Positions 19,674 to 27,667 of a stretch of 64,000 bases of DNA are shown piece after piece. The stretch comes from an uncultured Clostridia bacterium (GTDB taxonomy: Bacteria; Bacillota; Clostridia; Oscillospirales; Oscillospiraceae): positions 1-64,000 of the forward strand of contig CAMNQX010000001.1 in assembly GCA_946550725.1 (NCBI GenBank), in the 5' to 3' direction. How positions within the stretch are numbered: the first letter of the stretch is position 1; every line of letters starts with the position of its first letter. The position numbers and the translations under genes were made by a program. The notes beneath the pieces are model-generated. The model searched no databases and was not told where the DNA came from. It saw nothing but the letters and a program-made list of their open reading frames with translations.

Positions 19674-19689
19674 GACAGTTGGCCTCCTT

Positions 19690-20037
19690 TTAGTTGGTCA
19701 TCGAGTCGATGCACACATCCACGTTCCTGACCTCTACCCCGGTGAGGCGGCTGACGTTGTAGCGCACCTCGTTCATAATGGAGCGGGACACGGCCATGAG
19801 GTTCACCCCCGCGTCCACAATGATATGGAGCTGGATGGACACGGTGCCGTCCTCGTTATAGAGGACCCGCACGCCCTTGGACATAGACTCCCGGCGCAGC
19901 AGATGGACCAGGCCGTCGGTCTTGGAGCGCATGGCCATCCCCTTTACGCCGAAGCAGTTGGTGGCCGCCGCGCCGGTCAGGTTGGTAAATACCTCGTTGG
20001 AAATGCGGATCTCGCCTTTTTCCGTTCTGTGTTTCAT
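19690..20037 (-). CDS. Asp23/Gls24 family envelope stress protein (YloU-like)
   Basis: 115 residues. Asp23 fold with ISNEVFTNLTGAAATNCFGV near the start and VDAGVNLMAVSRSIMNEVRY in the second half. Family members lie at the membrane or cytosol and respond to alkaline or cell-wall stress; the exact job of the YloU type is not known, but it is regularly next to fakA. The ATG at 20037 is preferred because GAAAGGAT is 9-10 nt upstream; an in-frame ATG at 20046 is possible with GGGGAG 5 nt upstream. Transcribed from 20095-20123. Confidence 0.9.
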   Translation of the reverse strand: MKHRTEKGEIRISNEVFTNLTGAAATNCFGVKGMAMRSKTDGLVHLLRRESMSKGVRVLYNEDGTVSIQLHIIVDAGVNLMAVSRSIMNEVRYNVSRLTGVEVRNVDVCIDSMTN

Positions 20038-20094
20038 AGCGGTCATCCTTTCTCCCCCCTGCGGGGTGGAAGAAGTTTCTTATCCATCTTCTCT

Positions 20095-20153
20095 ATTGTA
20101 GTCCAAGTTTGAAAAAATTACAAGAAAAAAACTTGTTGTTTTTCTTGTAATTT
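20095..20153 (-). promoter_or_regulatory. Promoter of asp23-fakA overlapping a 15-bp inverted repeat
   Basis: Minus-strand TTGTAA (20123-20118), 17-bp spacer, TACAAT (20100-20095). The -35 box lies inside one arm of a perfect 15-bp inverted repeat (20115-20129 and 20139-20153, AAATTACAAGAAAAA). Because the genes on both sides point away, this is more likely an operator or dual promoter element than a terminator. Confidence 0.55.
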
Positions 20154-20225
20154 CCCAAAAAGGCCGCAAACTATTGAAACTATCCCTGGCGGCGTGGAAA
20201 ACCGCCTGAAAGAGGAGCGAATGGT

Positions 20226-20699
20226 ATGGATACCGTGGGGATCTGGAGCAATTCGGACCTTCTGGCCGACTGCCTGAAGGACCGCCTGGGGGAGCGGTGC
20301 CGCTTCGTCTGCGGCAGTCACCCCGCAGACTTCGCCCCCGCCGCTCTGGGCGGCGACGCGGACCTTCTGGTGGTGGCCCCCGACGCGGCTGGGCTGGCTG
20401 GTCTCACCGTTCTCCACCCCCGGCTGGCCCTGCTCCCCGGCGGGTGTGTGGCCGCCTGTCGGCGGGTGCAGGCCGCCTCGGCGGTGAGCTACGGCCTGGG
20501 CAGTCAAAACACCCTCACCCTGTCCAGCATGGAGGAGGGAAACGTCAGCGTGGCCCTCCAGCGGGAGCTGCTCACCCTCTCGGGGCGGACGGTGGAGCGG
20601 CAGGAGTGGGTGCTCCCCATCCACCGGGGGGTGGAGACTGCCGACCACCTGCTCTGCCTGGTGGGAGCGCTGCTGCTGCTGGACTGCGACCCAAGTTAG
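20226..20699 (+). CDS. Conserved-looking protein of unknown function
   Basis: 157 residues, family not recognised. It begins like an alpha/beta Rossmann or receiver-type fold (VGIWSNSDLLADCLKDRL, then DADLLVVAPDA and LALLPGGCVAA) and ends with SYGLGSQNTLTLSSM followed by SVALQRELLTLSGRTVERQE and a hydrophobic C-terminus. No phosphoacceptor Asp pattern of a response regulator is convincing. The ATG has AAGAGGAG upstream. It ends by overlapping the stop of the convergent dnaC-like gene by 4 nt with no terminator between, so antisense readthrough is likely. Confidence 0.7.
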   Translation: MDTVGIWSNSDLLADCLKDRLGERCRFVCGSHPADFAPAALGGDADLLVVAPDAAGLAGLTVLHPRLALLPGGCVAACRRVQAASAVSYGLGSQNTLTLSSMEEGNVSVALQRELLTLSGRTVERQEWVLPIHRGVETADHLLCLVGALLLLDCDPS

Positions 20700-21697
20700 C
20701 GCAGACCCTTTTCCCGCCGCTGCAGGCGGATGTCCTTGCCGAAGAAGGGCAGGGCGTGGTATTCTCCCTCCAGCCGGGAGGCCACCTGAAGGCTGTACCT
20801 GGCCCGTACATCGTCCATGGTCAGATTGGAGGAGATCACCGTGTGCAGGCGGCGGTTCATCCGCTCGTTCAGAAGCTGATAGAAGGCGGACTGGACAAAG
20901 GGGGTGACCATCTCGCTGCCCAGGTCGTCCAGCACCAGCAGGTCGCAGCGCTGGTAACGCTCCACCTGCCGCTGGCTCTCTCCGCTGCCGTCCCGGCCGA
21001 ATTTCACCGCCTCATAGTGGGCAAACAGCTCCCCCGCCGTAGCGTACACTGTCCAGCAGCCCTTTTGCGCCACTTCCTTGGCGATACAGCCGGAGAAGAA
21101 GGTCTTACCCAGACCGGTGCCGCCGTAGAGGAACAAATTCCCACAGGGGTAGTCGGGGAACTGGCCGGCATAGCCCTTGCAGACCTCCAGCACCGTCTGG
21201 GCCGCCTCCCGGGAGGACATTCCGTAGTCTGGGTCGAAGGCGGTGGAGTACCACTCCAGAGAGACGTTGGAAAAGTCCATCTGCTCCAGGTCCAGCACCG
21301 CTCCCAGCTCCGCCAGATTTTCTTTCGCGCACAGCCCGATCACACAGCCGCATATCCTGCCGTTCACGTTCCCCGTGTCCTTGCACAGGGGACAGTAGGG
21401 CGTGGTTTCCAGCGTGTCCGGGTCAATGCCCGCCCGTTCCAACAGCTCCAGCCGTTTTTTTTGGGCGGCCAGGTTCTCCCGCCGGGCAGCCTCCACCGCC
21501 GCGCCGGGGTCGGTCCCCTTCCGCAGGGCGGCGGCAAGGGCCTGACTCACCGTACGCTGGATCGTCTTGTCCAGCTCCTCCAGGCCGGGGACCTTTTCCC
21601 AGCACCGCTTCTGATCGTCCAGCTGGGCGGCGCGGTGCTCGTCCCGCGCCTGCTTGATCCGCTCGTCTGCCTTCCAAAGATGACGGGGGTCAACCAT
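20696..21697 (-). CDS. DnaC/DnaI-type helicase-loader ATPase
   Basis: 333 residues. An N-terminal helical part with a zinc-type cluster (CPLCKDTG ... ICGC, about residues 105-125) precedes an AAA+ domain with Walker A YGGTGLGKT (about 190-200) and Walker B DLLVLDDLGSE (about 258-268), as in the DnaC/DnaI/IstB group that loads DnaB helicase at origins and restarted forks. The replicative helicase dnaB lies at 28751. The ATG at 21697 has GGAAGGAG 8 nt upstream; the GTG at 21706 would start on top of that site. It overlaps the end of the dnaD-like gene by 8 nt, showing translational coupling. Confidence 0.88.
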   Translation of the reverse strand: MVDPRHLWKADERIKQARDEHRAAQLDDQKRCWEKVPGLEELDKTIQRTVSQALAAALRKGTDPGAAVEAARRENLAAQKKRLELLERAGIDPDTLETTPYCPLCKDTGNVNGRICGCVIGLCAKENLAELGAVLDLEQMDFSNVSLEWYSTAFDPDYGMSSREAAQTVLEVCKGYAGQFPDYPCGNLFLYGGTGLGKTFFSGCIAKEVAQKGCWTVYATAGELFAHYEAVKFGRDGSGESQRQVERYQRCDLLVLDDLGSEMVTPFVQSAFYQLLNERMNRRLHTVISSNLTMDDVRARYSLQVASRLEGEYHALPFFGKDIRLQRREKGLR

Positions 21698-22640
21698 CTT
21701 CCCCACTCCTTCCCGCGGTGTGCTTCAATCTCGCCAGATCCTCCGCCATGCGGCGGCTGCGCTGGCTCTCCCGCCGGGCGGGAGACTGGATCAGGGCCTT
21801 CTCCGGCGGCAGGGCGTCTCCCGCCTCGATCTCTCGGGCGGTATGTAAGCCCTTGGCGTGCCAGCTTTTCAAAATCGAGTTCATGTACGGCCAGGACATG
21901 GCCTGCTTTTTCAGCAGGGTGCGTTCGTAGGCCATGACAATGGCCTCGTCGGGAAAACCCCAGTCGATCCAGGTGGCCAGATAGTCCCGCTCCTTGTCCA
22001 GGGGGGCGCGGCCCCGCACGCCGATCCTGGGCAGCAGCTCCCGCTCCCGCAGGCGCAGGCCCTTCTGCCGCTGTAGGAATTCCTCCGCCGCCGTCAGGGT
22101 GTCGATGCCCATGTCACGCCAGCGGTAGGCCGCCTTTTTGATCTGGCTCATCCGGGGGCGGCGGCCCGCGCCGTACTTCTCCTCCATCTCCTCCACGCAC
22201 CAGATGGTCAGCATCAAAATGACCTCCGGGGGCAGGGCCAGATAGTCGTAGACCGTGTAGAGCTGCTTGAGGTCGGCGGGGGAGAGAAACACGCCCAGCT
22301 GCCGTTCCACCTCCCGCCGGAGGGCGGCGAAGGAGGCGTCCCCATCCAGGGCGGCGGTCACGTCGGCGGTGTTATACTCCGGAGGGGCGTTGTCCTGCAG
22401 GGGCTGCGGCTCCGCGGCCACCCGCGCCCCCGCCAGCCCCGCGCCCTGCAGGCTCTCGTAGGCCGCCTCCAGGCGGCCCTTGACCCACCGCAGGCACCGT
22501 TCCGCCTGGATAAGGTCGCCGCCGTTCCGGGCCAGGGCGATGTACAAAAGGGCGGCGTCCCCCGGCAGCCGGAGGAGCTTGTCCGCCGTCTCCTCCGTCA
22601 TGGACACCACGCCGCCAGCCAAGGCCACCATCGTCGCCAC
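21690..22640 (-). CDS. DnaD/DnaB-domain replication initiation protein
   Basis: 316 residues. An N-terminal region of about 100 residues, then a helical DnaB2-like part and a C-terminal DnaD domain ending with the diagnostic SWPYMNSILKSWHAKGLHT (about residues 255-275). In Firmicutes DnaD and DnaB remodel the origin and help the loader place the helicase; the coupled dnaC-like gene downstream fits. The start is uncertain: GTG at 22640 has AGGGGG 8 nt upstream and is used here; GTG 22649 and ATG 22631 are alternatives. Confidence 0.85.
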   Translation of the reverse strand: MATMVALAGGVVSMTEETADKLLRLPGDAALLYIALARNGGDLIQAERCLRWVKGRLEAAYESLQGAGLAGARVAAEPQPLQDNAPPEYNTADVTAALDGDASFAALRREVERQLGVFLSPADLKQLYTVYDYLALPPEVILMLTIWCVEEMEEKYGAGRRPRMSQIKKAAYRWRDMGIDTLTAAEEFLQRQKGLRLRERELLPRIGVRGRAPLDKERDYLATWIDWGFPDEAIVMAYERTLLKKQAMSWPYMNSILKSWHAKGLHTAREIEAGDALPPEKALIQSPARRESQRSRRMAEDLARLKHTAGRSGEDG

Positions 22641-22673
22641 GAGACCCACCCCCTTTTTTCGTCAGTTATAGCT

Positions 22674-22702
22674 ATTATACACAATATCCTCCCCGAGGTA
22701 AA
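22674..22702 (-). promoter_or_regulatory. Sigma-A promoter of the dnaD-dnaC unit
   Basis: TTTACC (22702-22697), 17-bp spacer, TATAAT (22679-22674), about 35 nt before the dnaD start. Confidence 0.65.
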
Positions 22703-22739
22703 GTGTCTTTTCATGGAGAAGCGCGATCCGTAGACACGC

Positions 22740-22960
22740 AGGCCCCGATGGACCGACCCGCACGGCAAAAACAGGCTGGGCGCAGCCCAGCGGCATTTTG
22801 CCAAGATTGGGGGTCCCCAGCGAGGGCTTTGCCCTTGCTGGGGAGAGGACGAACAGTGAAATGACTGAGCTTTTGTCGATAGACAAAAGCGAGGGATATG
22901 GAACTTGTGAGGACGAAAGCGGGGCCGTGGCGTGTCCAACGGGAGCGTGACAACCATACG
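22740..22960. other. Gene-free stretch with three successive strong hairpins
   Basis: No credible ORF. Three hairpins follow one another: GCTGGGC/GCCCAGC with GCA loop (22775-22791, perfect), a 14-bp stem with one mismatch (22814-22827 with 22831-22844, TTT loop), and GCTTTTGTC/GACAAAAGC with a GATA tetraloop (22869-22890, perfect). The unpaired segments between them (for example GAACAGTGAAATGACTGA) are not low-complexity. On the plus strand the stretch is followed by a terminator palindrome at 22970-23001. It could be a structured RNA or a repeat element; no plus-strand promoter was identified. Confidence 0.5.
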
Positions 22961-22969
22961 CAGGGCAGA

Positions 22970-23001
22970 AAAAGGGACGGCCCTCCCGGGCCGTCCCTTT
23001 T
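22970..23001. terminator. GGGACGG-type palindromic terminator
   Basis: Fourteen-bp perfect palindrome AAAAGGGACGGCCC, TCCC loop, mirrored to TTTT, 4 nt beyond the stop of the minus-strand 162-residue gene. Longest copy of the cassette also seen at 10154 and 16500. Confidence 0.8.
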
Positions 23002-23005
23002 GGCG

Positions 23006-23494
23006 TTACTGTATTTCCTCGCCGCCGTTTTGCAGGTAGCATTGGTAGAGCTTGTCAAACAGGTCGCCGTCCTTGTCCTTCCAGTAGGTCCGGGTGCCCT
23101 CCAGATCGTCGGTCCGGGCCACGGAGACAAACCCGTCCTGCCCCACTTCGATGGAGTAAGTAACCTCTCCCGGGTAGCCATTCACGTCTCCCAGGTAGTC
23201 CTTCACGTGAATGAGCATCCCCACGTCCGGCCCCTGGTCAGTCTTGACCCCCTTGGTCACCCAAGCGTCCCGGAGGATGTATTGAAAGTCCGTGCCCATG
23301 TCCACCGATGTCTCCGTTTGGGTGGGCCATGCCGTGGCCTGCACCCCGACAAACAATTCGCTACTGGCAAGAGACGGACACAGGTTCACCAGCCGCAGAG
23401 GACGGCGCAGAGACCAGACAACGATAGACGTCACCACAGCAGCGGCGGCAAACAAGACCATGGCCAGCAGGACCGCGACTTTCTTCCTTGTCAT
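23006..23494 (-). CDS. Hypothetical protein with N-terminal membrane anchor
   Basis: 162 residues, not recognised. Residues 7-28 form one membrane helix or uncleaved signal after a KK start; the rest is a soluble, presumably outside domain rich in Asp, Thr and aromatic residues (VGQDGFVSVARTDDLEGT, YWKDKDGDLFDKLYQCYL). It has a near-perfect promoter of its own and ends at a terminator, so it is a separate transcription unit. The ATG has AGAGGGC upstream. Confidence 0.65.
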   Translation of the reverse strand: MTRKKVAVLLAMVLFAAAAVVTSIVVWSLRRPLRLVNLCPSLASSELFVGVQATAWPTQTETSVDMGTDFQYILRDAWVTKGVKTDQGPDVGMLIHVKDYLGDVNGYPGEVTYSIEVGQDGFVSVARTDDLEGTRTYWKDKDGDLFDKLYQCYLQNGGEEIQ

Positions 23495-23521
23495 GATGAT
23501 ATGCCCTCTTTCTTCTTTTTT

Positions 23522-23550
23522 ATTCTATCTTCTTGATTGCTCCATGTCAA
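23522..23550 (-). promoter_or_regulatory. Sigma-A promoter of the 162-residue gene
   Basis: TTGACA (23550-23545), 17-bp spacer, TAGAAT (23527-23522): consensus -35 and five of six at -10. Confidence 0.75.
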
Positions 23551-23575
23551 CATGTTTTCGTGCTCTCCCGCCGCC

Positions 23576-23604
23576 TTGCGTCTTTGGGAAAAGTGCGCTA
23601 TAAT
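23576..23604 (+). promoter_or_regulatory. Sigma-A promoter of tatD
   Basis: TTGCGT (23576-23581), 17-bp spacer, TATAAT (23599-23604), 29 nt before the tatD ATG. Confidence 0.65.
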
Positions 23605-23632
23605 AGCGCCAGACCCTTCGGAGGTGACCACC

Positions 23633-24406
23633 ATGCAGCTCTTTGACACCCACGCACACTATTACGCCGACGCATTTGACGCCGACCGGGAAGCCGTCGT
23701 GGCCTCCCTGCCCGAACACGGCGTGACAAAGGTCGTCTGCCCCGGCTGCGCGCTGGAAAGCAGCCGCCAAAGCCGGGACCTGGCGGAAAAGTTTCCCTTT
23801 TTCTACTTCGCCGCGGGCATCCACCCCGAGGACCTGGAGGGGGTGGACTTTGACGCGCTCACGGAGGTGGAGGCCCTCTGCCGCCACCCCAAATGCGTGG
23901 CGGTGGGGGAGATCGGACTGGACTACTACTGGGTGAAGGGCAAGGAGGAGCGGGCACGCAGCCGGGAATTTTACCGCCGCCAGCTGGCTCTGGCGGAAAA
24001 GCTTGATCTCCCCGCCATCGTCCACGACCGGGACGCCCACCGGGATACGCTGGACATCGCCAAAGAGTTCCCCAACGTCAAGGGGGTGTTCCACTGCTGC
24101 GCCTTCTGTGTCCCCGACGCGCTTCAGGCTTTGGACATGGGCTGGATGCTGTCCTTTACGGGCAACGTCACCTTCCAAACCGCCCGCCGAGTGCCCGAGG
24201 TCATCGCCGCGGTGCCGCTGGAGCGCATCATGCTGGAGACCGACGCGCCCTACCAGACCCCCGAGCCGTTTCGCGGGGAGCGCAACTCCTCCCTCTACCT
24301 CTACCGGGTGGCGGAGGCCATCGCCCAGATCAAGGGGGTCAGCGTGGAGGAGGTCGCCGCTGTCACCTACCAAAACGCCATGAAATTTTTCCGCATCAAG
24401 GAGTGA
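23633..24406 (+). CDS. tatD: TatD family metal-dependent hydrolase/DNase
   Basis: 257 residues. TIM-barrel metal hydrolase with FDTHAHYYADAF at the N-terminus (the two His ligands), GIHPEDLEG, GEIGLDYYW, IVHDRDAH and the C-terminal metal Asp in MLETDAPYQTP. TatD enzymes are Mg2+-dependent nucleases with proposed roles in DNA repair or quality control. The ATG at 23633 has GGAGGTG upstream; the frame reaching back to 23537 overlaps the promoter. It is followed after 6 nt by a radical SAM gene, a pairing typical of anaerobes. Confidence 0.93.
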   Translation: MQLFDTHAHYYADAFDADREAVVASLPEHGVTKVVCPGCALESSRQSRDLAEKFPFFYFAAGIHPEDLEGVDFDALTEVEALCRHPKCVAVGEIGLDYYWVKGKEERARSREFYRRQLALAEKLDLPAIVHDRDAHRDTLDIAKEFPNVKGVFHCCAFCVPDALQALDMGWMLSFTGNVTFQTARRVPEVIAAVPLERIMLETDAPYQTPEPFRGERNSSLYLYRVAEAIAQIKGVSVEEVAAVTYQNAMKFFRIKE

Positions 24407-24412
24407 ACCGCT

Positions 24413-25030
24413 ATGATGACCATTACCTACGAGTATGAGGGCGCGCTGTACGTCAACCTCACCAACCGCTGCGACTGCAGCTGCGTGTTCTGCCTGCGCC
24501 ACAACGGCCACAAGGGCAGCATCTACGCCGACGACCTGTGGCTGGAGCACGAGCCGACGGTGGAAGAGGCGTTGGCGGACTTCCGCCAGCGGGACCTGAC
24601 CTCCTACCGGGAGATCGTGTTCTGCGGCTTTGGGGAGCCGATGTACCGCGTGGACGACATCTGCGCCATCGTGGACGCACTGAAGGCCGAGAATCCTGCC
24701 CTGCCCCCCGTCCGCATCAACACCAACGGCCATGCCAATCTCATTCATGGTAGGGACGTGACCCCCGACCTGGCGGGCCGCATCGACGTGATCTCCATTT
24801 CGCTGAACGGCTCCACGGCGGAGGAATACTGCGCCGTCACCAAGCCCCGGGACGGCGAAAAAGCCTGGGAGGCCATGCTGGATTTCACCAGAAAGTGCGC
24901 CGCCGTTATTCCCACGGTGATGATGACTATCGTGGACAAGGATAAAACGCCTGAGGAGATCGAAGCCTGCCGCGCCCTGGCGGAGAGCCTGGGGGCCAAA
25001 TTGCGCATCCGGGCTTACATTCCCGATTAA
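24413..25030 (+). CDS. TatD-associated radical SAM protein
   Basis: 205 residues, short for a radical SAM enzyme. The cluster motif is CDCSCVFC (CxxxCxxC) near residue 21, followed by FCGFGEPMYR near residue 70 (the SAM-binding GGE position) and RINTNGHANL. The protein stops after the partial barrel without a SPASM or other extra domain. A family of this size tied to tatD is known in anaerobes; its substrate is unknown. The start ATGATG has AGGAG 9 nt upstream, at the end of tatD, so both are translated from one message. Its stop overlaps the convergent 37-residue ORF by 4 nt. Confidence 0.88.
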   Translation: MMTITYEYEGALYVNLTNRCDCSCVFCLRHNGHKGSIYADDLWLEHEPTVEEALADFRQRDLTSYREIVFCGFGEPMYRVDDICAIVDALKAENPALPPVRINTNGHANLIHGRDVTPDLAGRIDVISISLNGSTAEEYCAVTKPRDGEKAWEAMLDFTRKCAAVIPTVMMTIVDKDKTPEEIEACRALAESLGAKLRIRAYIPD

Positions 25031-25140
25031 GCCGCCTCCAATTCCCTTCTCGCCTCCGCCTCGGTGTCGGCAGAAAAGAGGAAATCCCCGTCCCGGTAGA
25101 CCTCCACATGGCCCATCACGTACCGAATTTCACAGTTCAT
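25027..25140 (-). CDS. Small protein of 37 residues
   Basis: Reads MNCEIRYVMGHVEVYRDGDF then LFSADTEAEARRELEAA. The pattern (a beta hairpin VMGHVEVYRDGDFLFSAD followed by a helix EAEARRELE) looks like a compact folded microprotein, and its composition matches the genome. AGGAGGT lies 6 nt upstream of the ATG, but this site is inside the 3' arm of the ftsH terminator hairpin (25144-25189). No other promoter was found, so expression may depend on readthrough from ftsH. It is convergent with and overlaps the radical SAM stop by 4 nt. Function unknown. Confidence 0.65.
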   Translation of the reverse strand: MNCEIRYVMGHVEVYRDGDFLFSADTEAEARRELEAA

Positions 25141-25143
25141 ACA

Positions 25144-25189
25144 AAAACCTCCTATCCTGTTGCCTTCTAAGCATAGGATAGGAGGTTTT
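25144..25189 (-). terminator. ftsH terminator whose stem contains the ribosome-binding site of the 37-residue ORF
   Basis: Perfect 15-bp inverted repeat (25144-25158 and 25175-25189) with a 16-nt loop. On the minus strand the 3' arm reads GGATAGGAGGTTTT and runs into TTTTTGT, then ATG. The arm therefore is both the terminator stem and the Shine-Dalgarno of the next ORF. Confidence 0.8.
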
Positions 25190-25207
25190 CTGTCCTATAA
25201 AGCGGAC

Positions 25208-27106
25208 TTATTCTTCCATCTTCTCGGATTCTGCGGGCTTTGGGGTCTCGGGGAAGAAGGTCAAGAAGGTCTCGCCGTCCATGACCTCGTGCTCCAGCAG
25301 GTACTGCGCCACCTGCTCCACCACCGCCCGGCGGCGTTCCAGAATGTCCCGGCAGGTGTGGTGGGCGGCGTCCAGCAGAGCGCGGACCTCCCGGTCCACC
25401 TGCCCGGCCACCTCTTCGGAGTAGGGCTTGGTCTGGGCCATGGAGCGGCCCAAAAACACCTCGCCGTGGCCGCTGTCCAGCACCACCTCACCCAGCTTTT
25501 CGCTCATGCCGTAGCGGGTGACCATGGCGTGGGCCACCTCGGTGGCCCGTTCCAGGTCGCTGCTGGCCCCGGTGGAGATATCGCCCAAAAACAGCTCCTC
25601 CGCCACCCGGCCGCCCAGGCAGACCGCGATCTCCTCGGTCAGCTCGGTCTTGGAGCGGTAAGCGCGGTCCTCGGTGGGCAGGGAGATGGTCATGCCCCCC
25701 GCCCCGCCCCGGGGAATGACGGTGATCTGGTGCACCGGGTCGGCGGTGGGCAGGTCGTGGATGACCACGGCGTGGCCCGCCTCGTGGTAGGCGGTGAGCT
25801 TTTTCGACTCCGGGGTGATGACCCGGCTCTTCTTCTCCGGCCCGGCGATGACCTTCATCATGGCCTCGTGGAGGTCCTCCTGGTTCAAGAAGGGGCGCTT
25901 CGCCCGGGCGCACAGGAGGGCGGCCTCGTTGAGCAGATTTTCCAGGTCCGCCCCGGTAAAGCCCGCCGTGGCCTGGGCCACCTGCTTCAGGGACACGTCC
26001 TCGGCCAGGGGCTTATTGCGTGCGTGGACCTTCAAAATTTCCTCCCGGCCCTTGATGTCTGGGTAGCCCACATAGATCTGGCGGTCAAACCGTCCGGGGC
26101 GCAGGAGGGCGGGATCCAGAATGTCCCGGCGGTTGGTGGCGGCCAGCACGATGACCCCGGAGTTCTGGGCGAAGCCGTCCATCTCCACCAGAAGCTGGTT
26201 GAGGGTCTGCTCCCGCTCGTCGTGTCCGCCGCCCAGGCCCGCGCCCCGCTGACGGCCCACCGCGTCGATCTCGTCGATGAAGATAATGGCGGGGCTGTCC
26301 GCCTTGGCCTGGGAGAACAGGTCGCGGACGCGGCTGGCGCCGATACCCACATACAGCTCCACGAAGTCGGAGCCGGAGATGGAGAGGAAGTTGACGCCCG
26401 CCTCCCCGGCCACCGCCTTGGCCAACAGGGTCTTGCCCGTACCCGGCGGACCCACCAGCAGCACCCCCTTGGGCACCCGTGCCCCCAGGGCGGAGAAGCG
26501 TTTGGGGTCCTTGAGGAAGTCCACCAGCTCCTGCAGCTCGGCCTTTTCCTCCTCCGCCCCCGCCACGTCGGCGAAGGTGACGGGGTTGTCCCCGCTGTCC
26601 AGCGTGCGCGCCCTGGCGCGGCCGAACCGGGAGGCCCGGTCATCCACACCGCCGCCCCCGCCGCCCTGCCGGCGAAGCATCACATAGCTGAAGCCCAGCA
26701 TAAAGGCCAGCACCAGCACGACGGGCAGCAACGTGCTCACCCACCCGGGCAGCTCAAAGGGTGGGATATAATCACAGTCGTTCAGGATCCCCCGGTCCAG
26801 CTGCTCGGCGATCAGCTCCCCCAGGTCGGCGTGGAACTGCTCCACCGAGGCCAGCCGGTAAGAGATCGTGGAGCCTCCGCTGGGCAGCGGCTCCTTGAGC
26901 CACAGCTCCAGCGTGTTTCCGTCCACCCGGAAGCGGTCCACCTCTTCCTGGAGGAACAGGCGGCGCACCTGGGCGTAGGAGTACCCGCCGCCCTGATTCA
27001 TCTGCCCCAGCACGAACAGCACGCCCACGATCACCAGCGCGATCAGCAGGTACATGGCCACGTCGCCGGGGGAAAATTTGCGACCCTTCTGGTCGTTCAA
27101 GCCCAT
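25208..27106 (-). CDS. ftsH: ATP-dependent zinc metalloprotease FtsH
   Basis: 632 residues. Two N-terminal membrane helices (about 17-34 and 123-142) enclose an extracytoplasmic segment; then a Gly-rich linker, the AAA+ domain with Walker A GPPGTGKT, Walker [12 protein letters not shown], the second region of homology [20 protein letters not shown], and the M41 zinc site HEAGH. It forms membrane hexamers that degrade misfolded membrane proteins and regulators. Gene order tilS-hpt-ftsH is the standard Firmicute arrangement, with only 10 nt between hpt and ftsH. Confidence 0.97.
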   Translation of the reverse strand: MGLNDQKGRKFSPGDVAMYLLIALVIVGVLFVLGQMNQGGGYSYAQVRRLFLQEEVDRFRVDGNTLELWLKEPLPSGGSTISYRLASVEQFHADLGELIAEQLDRGILNDCDYIPPFELPGWVSTLLPVVLVLAFMLGFSYVMLRRQGGGGGGVDDRASRFGRARARTLDSGDNPVTFADVAGAEEEKAELQELVDFLKDPKRFSALGARVPKGVLLVGPPGTGKTLLAKAVAGEAGVNFLSISGSDFVELYVGIGASRVRDLFSQAKADSPAIIFIDEIDAVGRQRGAGLGGGHDEREQTLNQLLVEMDGFAQNSGVIVLAATNRRDILDPALLRPGRFDRQIYVGYPDIKGREEILKVHARNKPLAEDVSLKQVAQATAGFTGADLENLLNEAALLCARAKRPFLNQEDLHEAMMKVIAGPEKKSRVITPESKKLTAYHEAGHAVVIHDLPTADPVHQITVIPRGGAGGMTISLPTEDRAYRSKTELTEEIAVCLGGRVAEELFLGDISTGASSDLERATEVAHAMVTRYGMSEKLGEVVLDSGHGEVFLGRSMAQTKPYSEEVAGQVDREVRALLDAAHHTCRDILERRRAVVEQVAQYLLEHEVMDGETFLTFFPETPKPAESEKMEE

Positions 27107-27116
27107 CAGCCCTTTC

Positions 27117-27662
27117 TCAGCCGCCGTAGATCTCCGGCTTCAATACCCCAATATAGGGGAGATTTCTGTACTTTTCCGCGTAATCCAGTCCGTATCCCAC
27201 CACAAAGGCGTCCGGCACCTCAAACCCGGAGTAGTCCGCCCGGATGGGCTTCACCCGCCGCTCCGGCTTATCCAGCAGGGTGCAGATGGCGATGGAGGCG
27301 GGCTTGCGGGCGGCGAGCACGTCCCGCAGGTAAAAGAGGGTGTTGCCCGAGTCCAGGATATCCTCCACAATGATGAGGTCCTTCCCCTCGATGGGCTCGG
27401 AGAGGTCCTTCAGGATCTTCACCTGTCCGCTGGAGGTGGTCCCCGCGCCGTAAGAGGACACGGACATGAAATCCACCGTACAGGGCAGGTCGATGCTCCG
27501 GGTCAGGTCGGCCATGAAGATGTACGAGCCGCGCAGGACGCTCACCAGCACGGGGGATTTCCCCTGGTAGTCCCGGGTGATGGCCGCGCCCAGCTCCGCC
27601 ACCTTGGCCTTTAGCTGCTCCTCACTGTAAAATACCTCCAAAATGTCCTGATCCAACCTCAT
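27117..27662 (-). CDS. hpt: Hypoxanthine phosphoribosyltransferase
   Basis: 181 residues. Purine salvage enzyme making IMP/GMP from hypoxanthine/guanine and PRPP. PRPP-binding motif [17 protein letters not shown] near residue 95, [16 protein letters not shown] near 66, and [19 protein letters not shown] near the end. The ATG at 27662 is chosen because GAGAGGGG lies upstream within the end of tilS; the ATG at 27689 lies inside tilS without a site. It starts 5 nt after the tilS stop. Confidence 0.95.
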   Translation of the reverse strand: MRLDQDILEVFYSEEQLKAKVAELGAAITRDYQGKSPVLVSVLRGSYIFMADLTRSIDLPCTVDFMSVSSYGAGTTSSGQVKILKDLSEPIEGKDLIIVEDILDSGNTLFYLRDVLAARKPASIAICTLLDKPERRVKPIRADYSGFEVPDAFVVGYGLDYAEKYRNLPYIGVLKPEIYGG

Positions 27663-27667
27663 GCAAA

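Noticed and set aside
20115-20153. Inverted repeat as a terminator
   Set aside because: It lies between divergent gene starts where no message needs ending and overlaps a promoter; listed as regulatory instead.
22598-23042. Two minus-strand frames of 119 and 126 codons across the hairpin stretch
   Set aside because: They run through the dnaD promoter, three hairpins and the terminator palindrome, lack ribosome-binding sites and are rich in Pro/Ser/Arg as translated repeats are.
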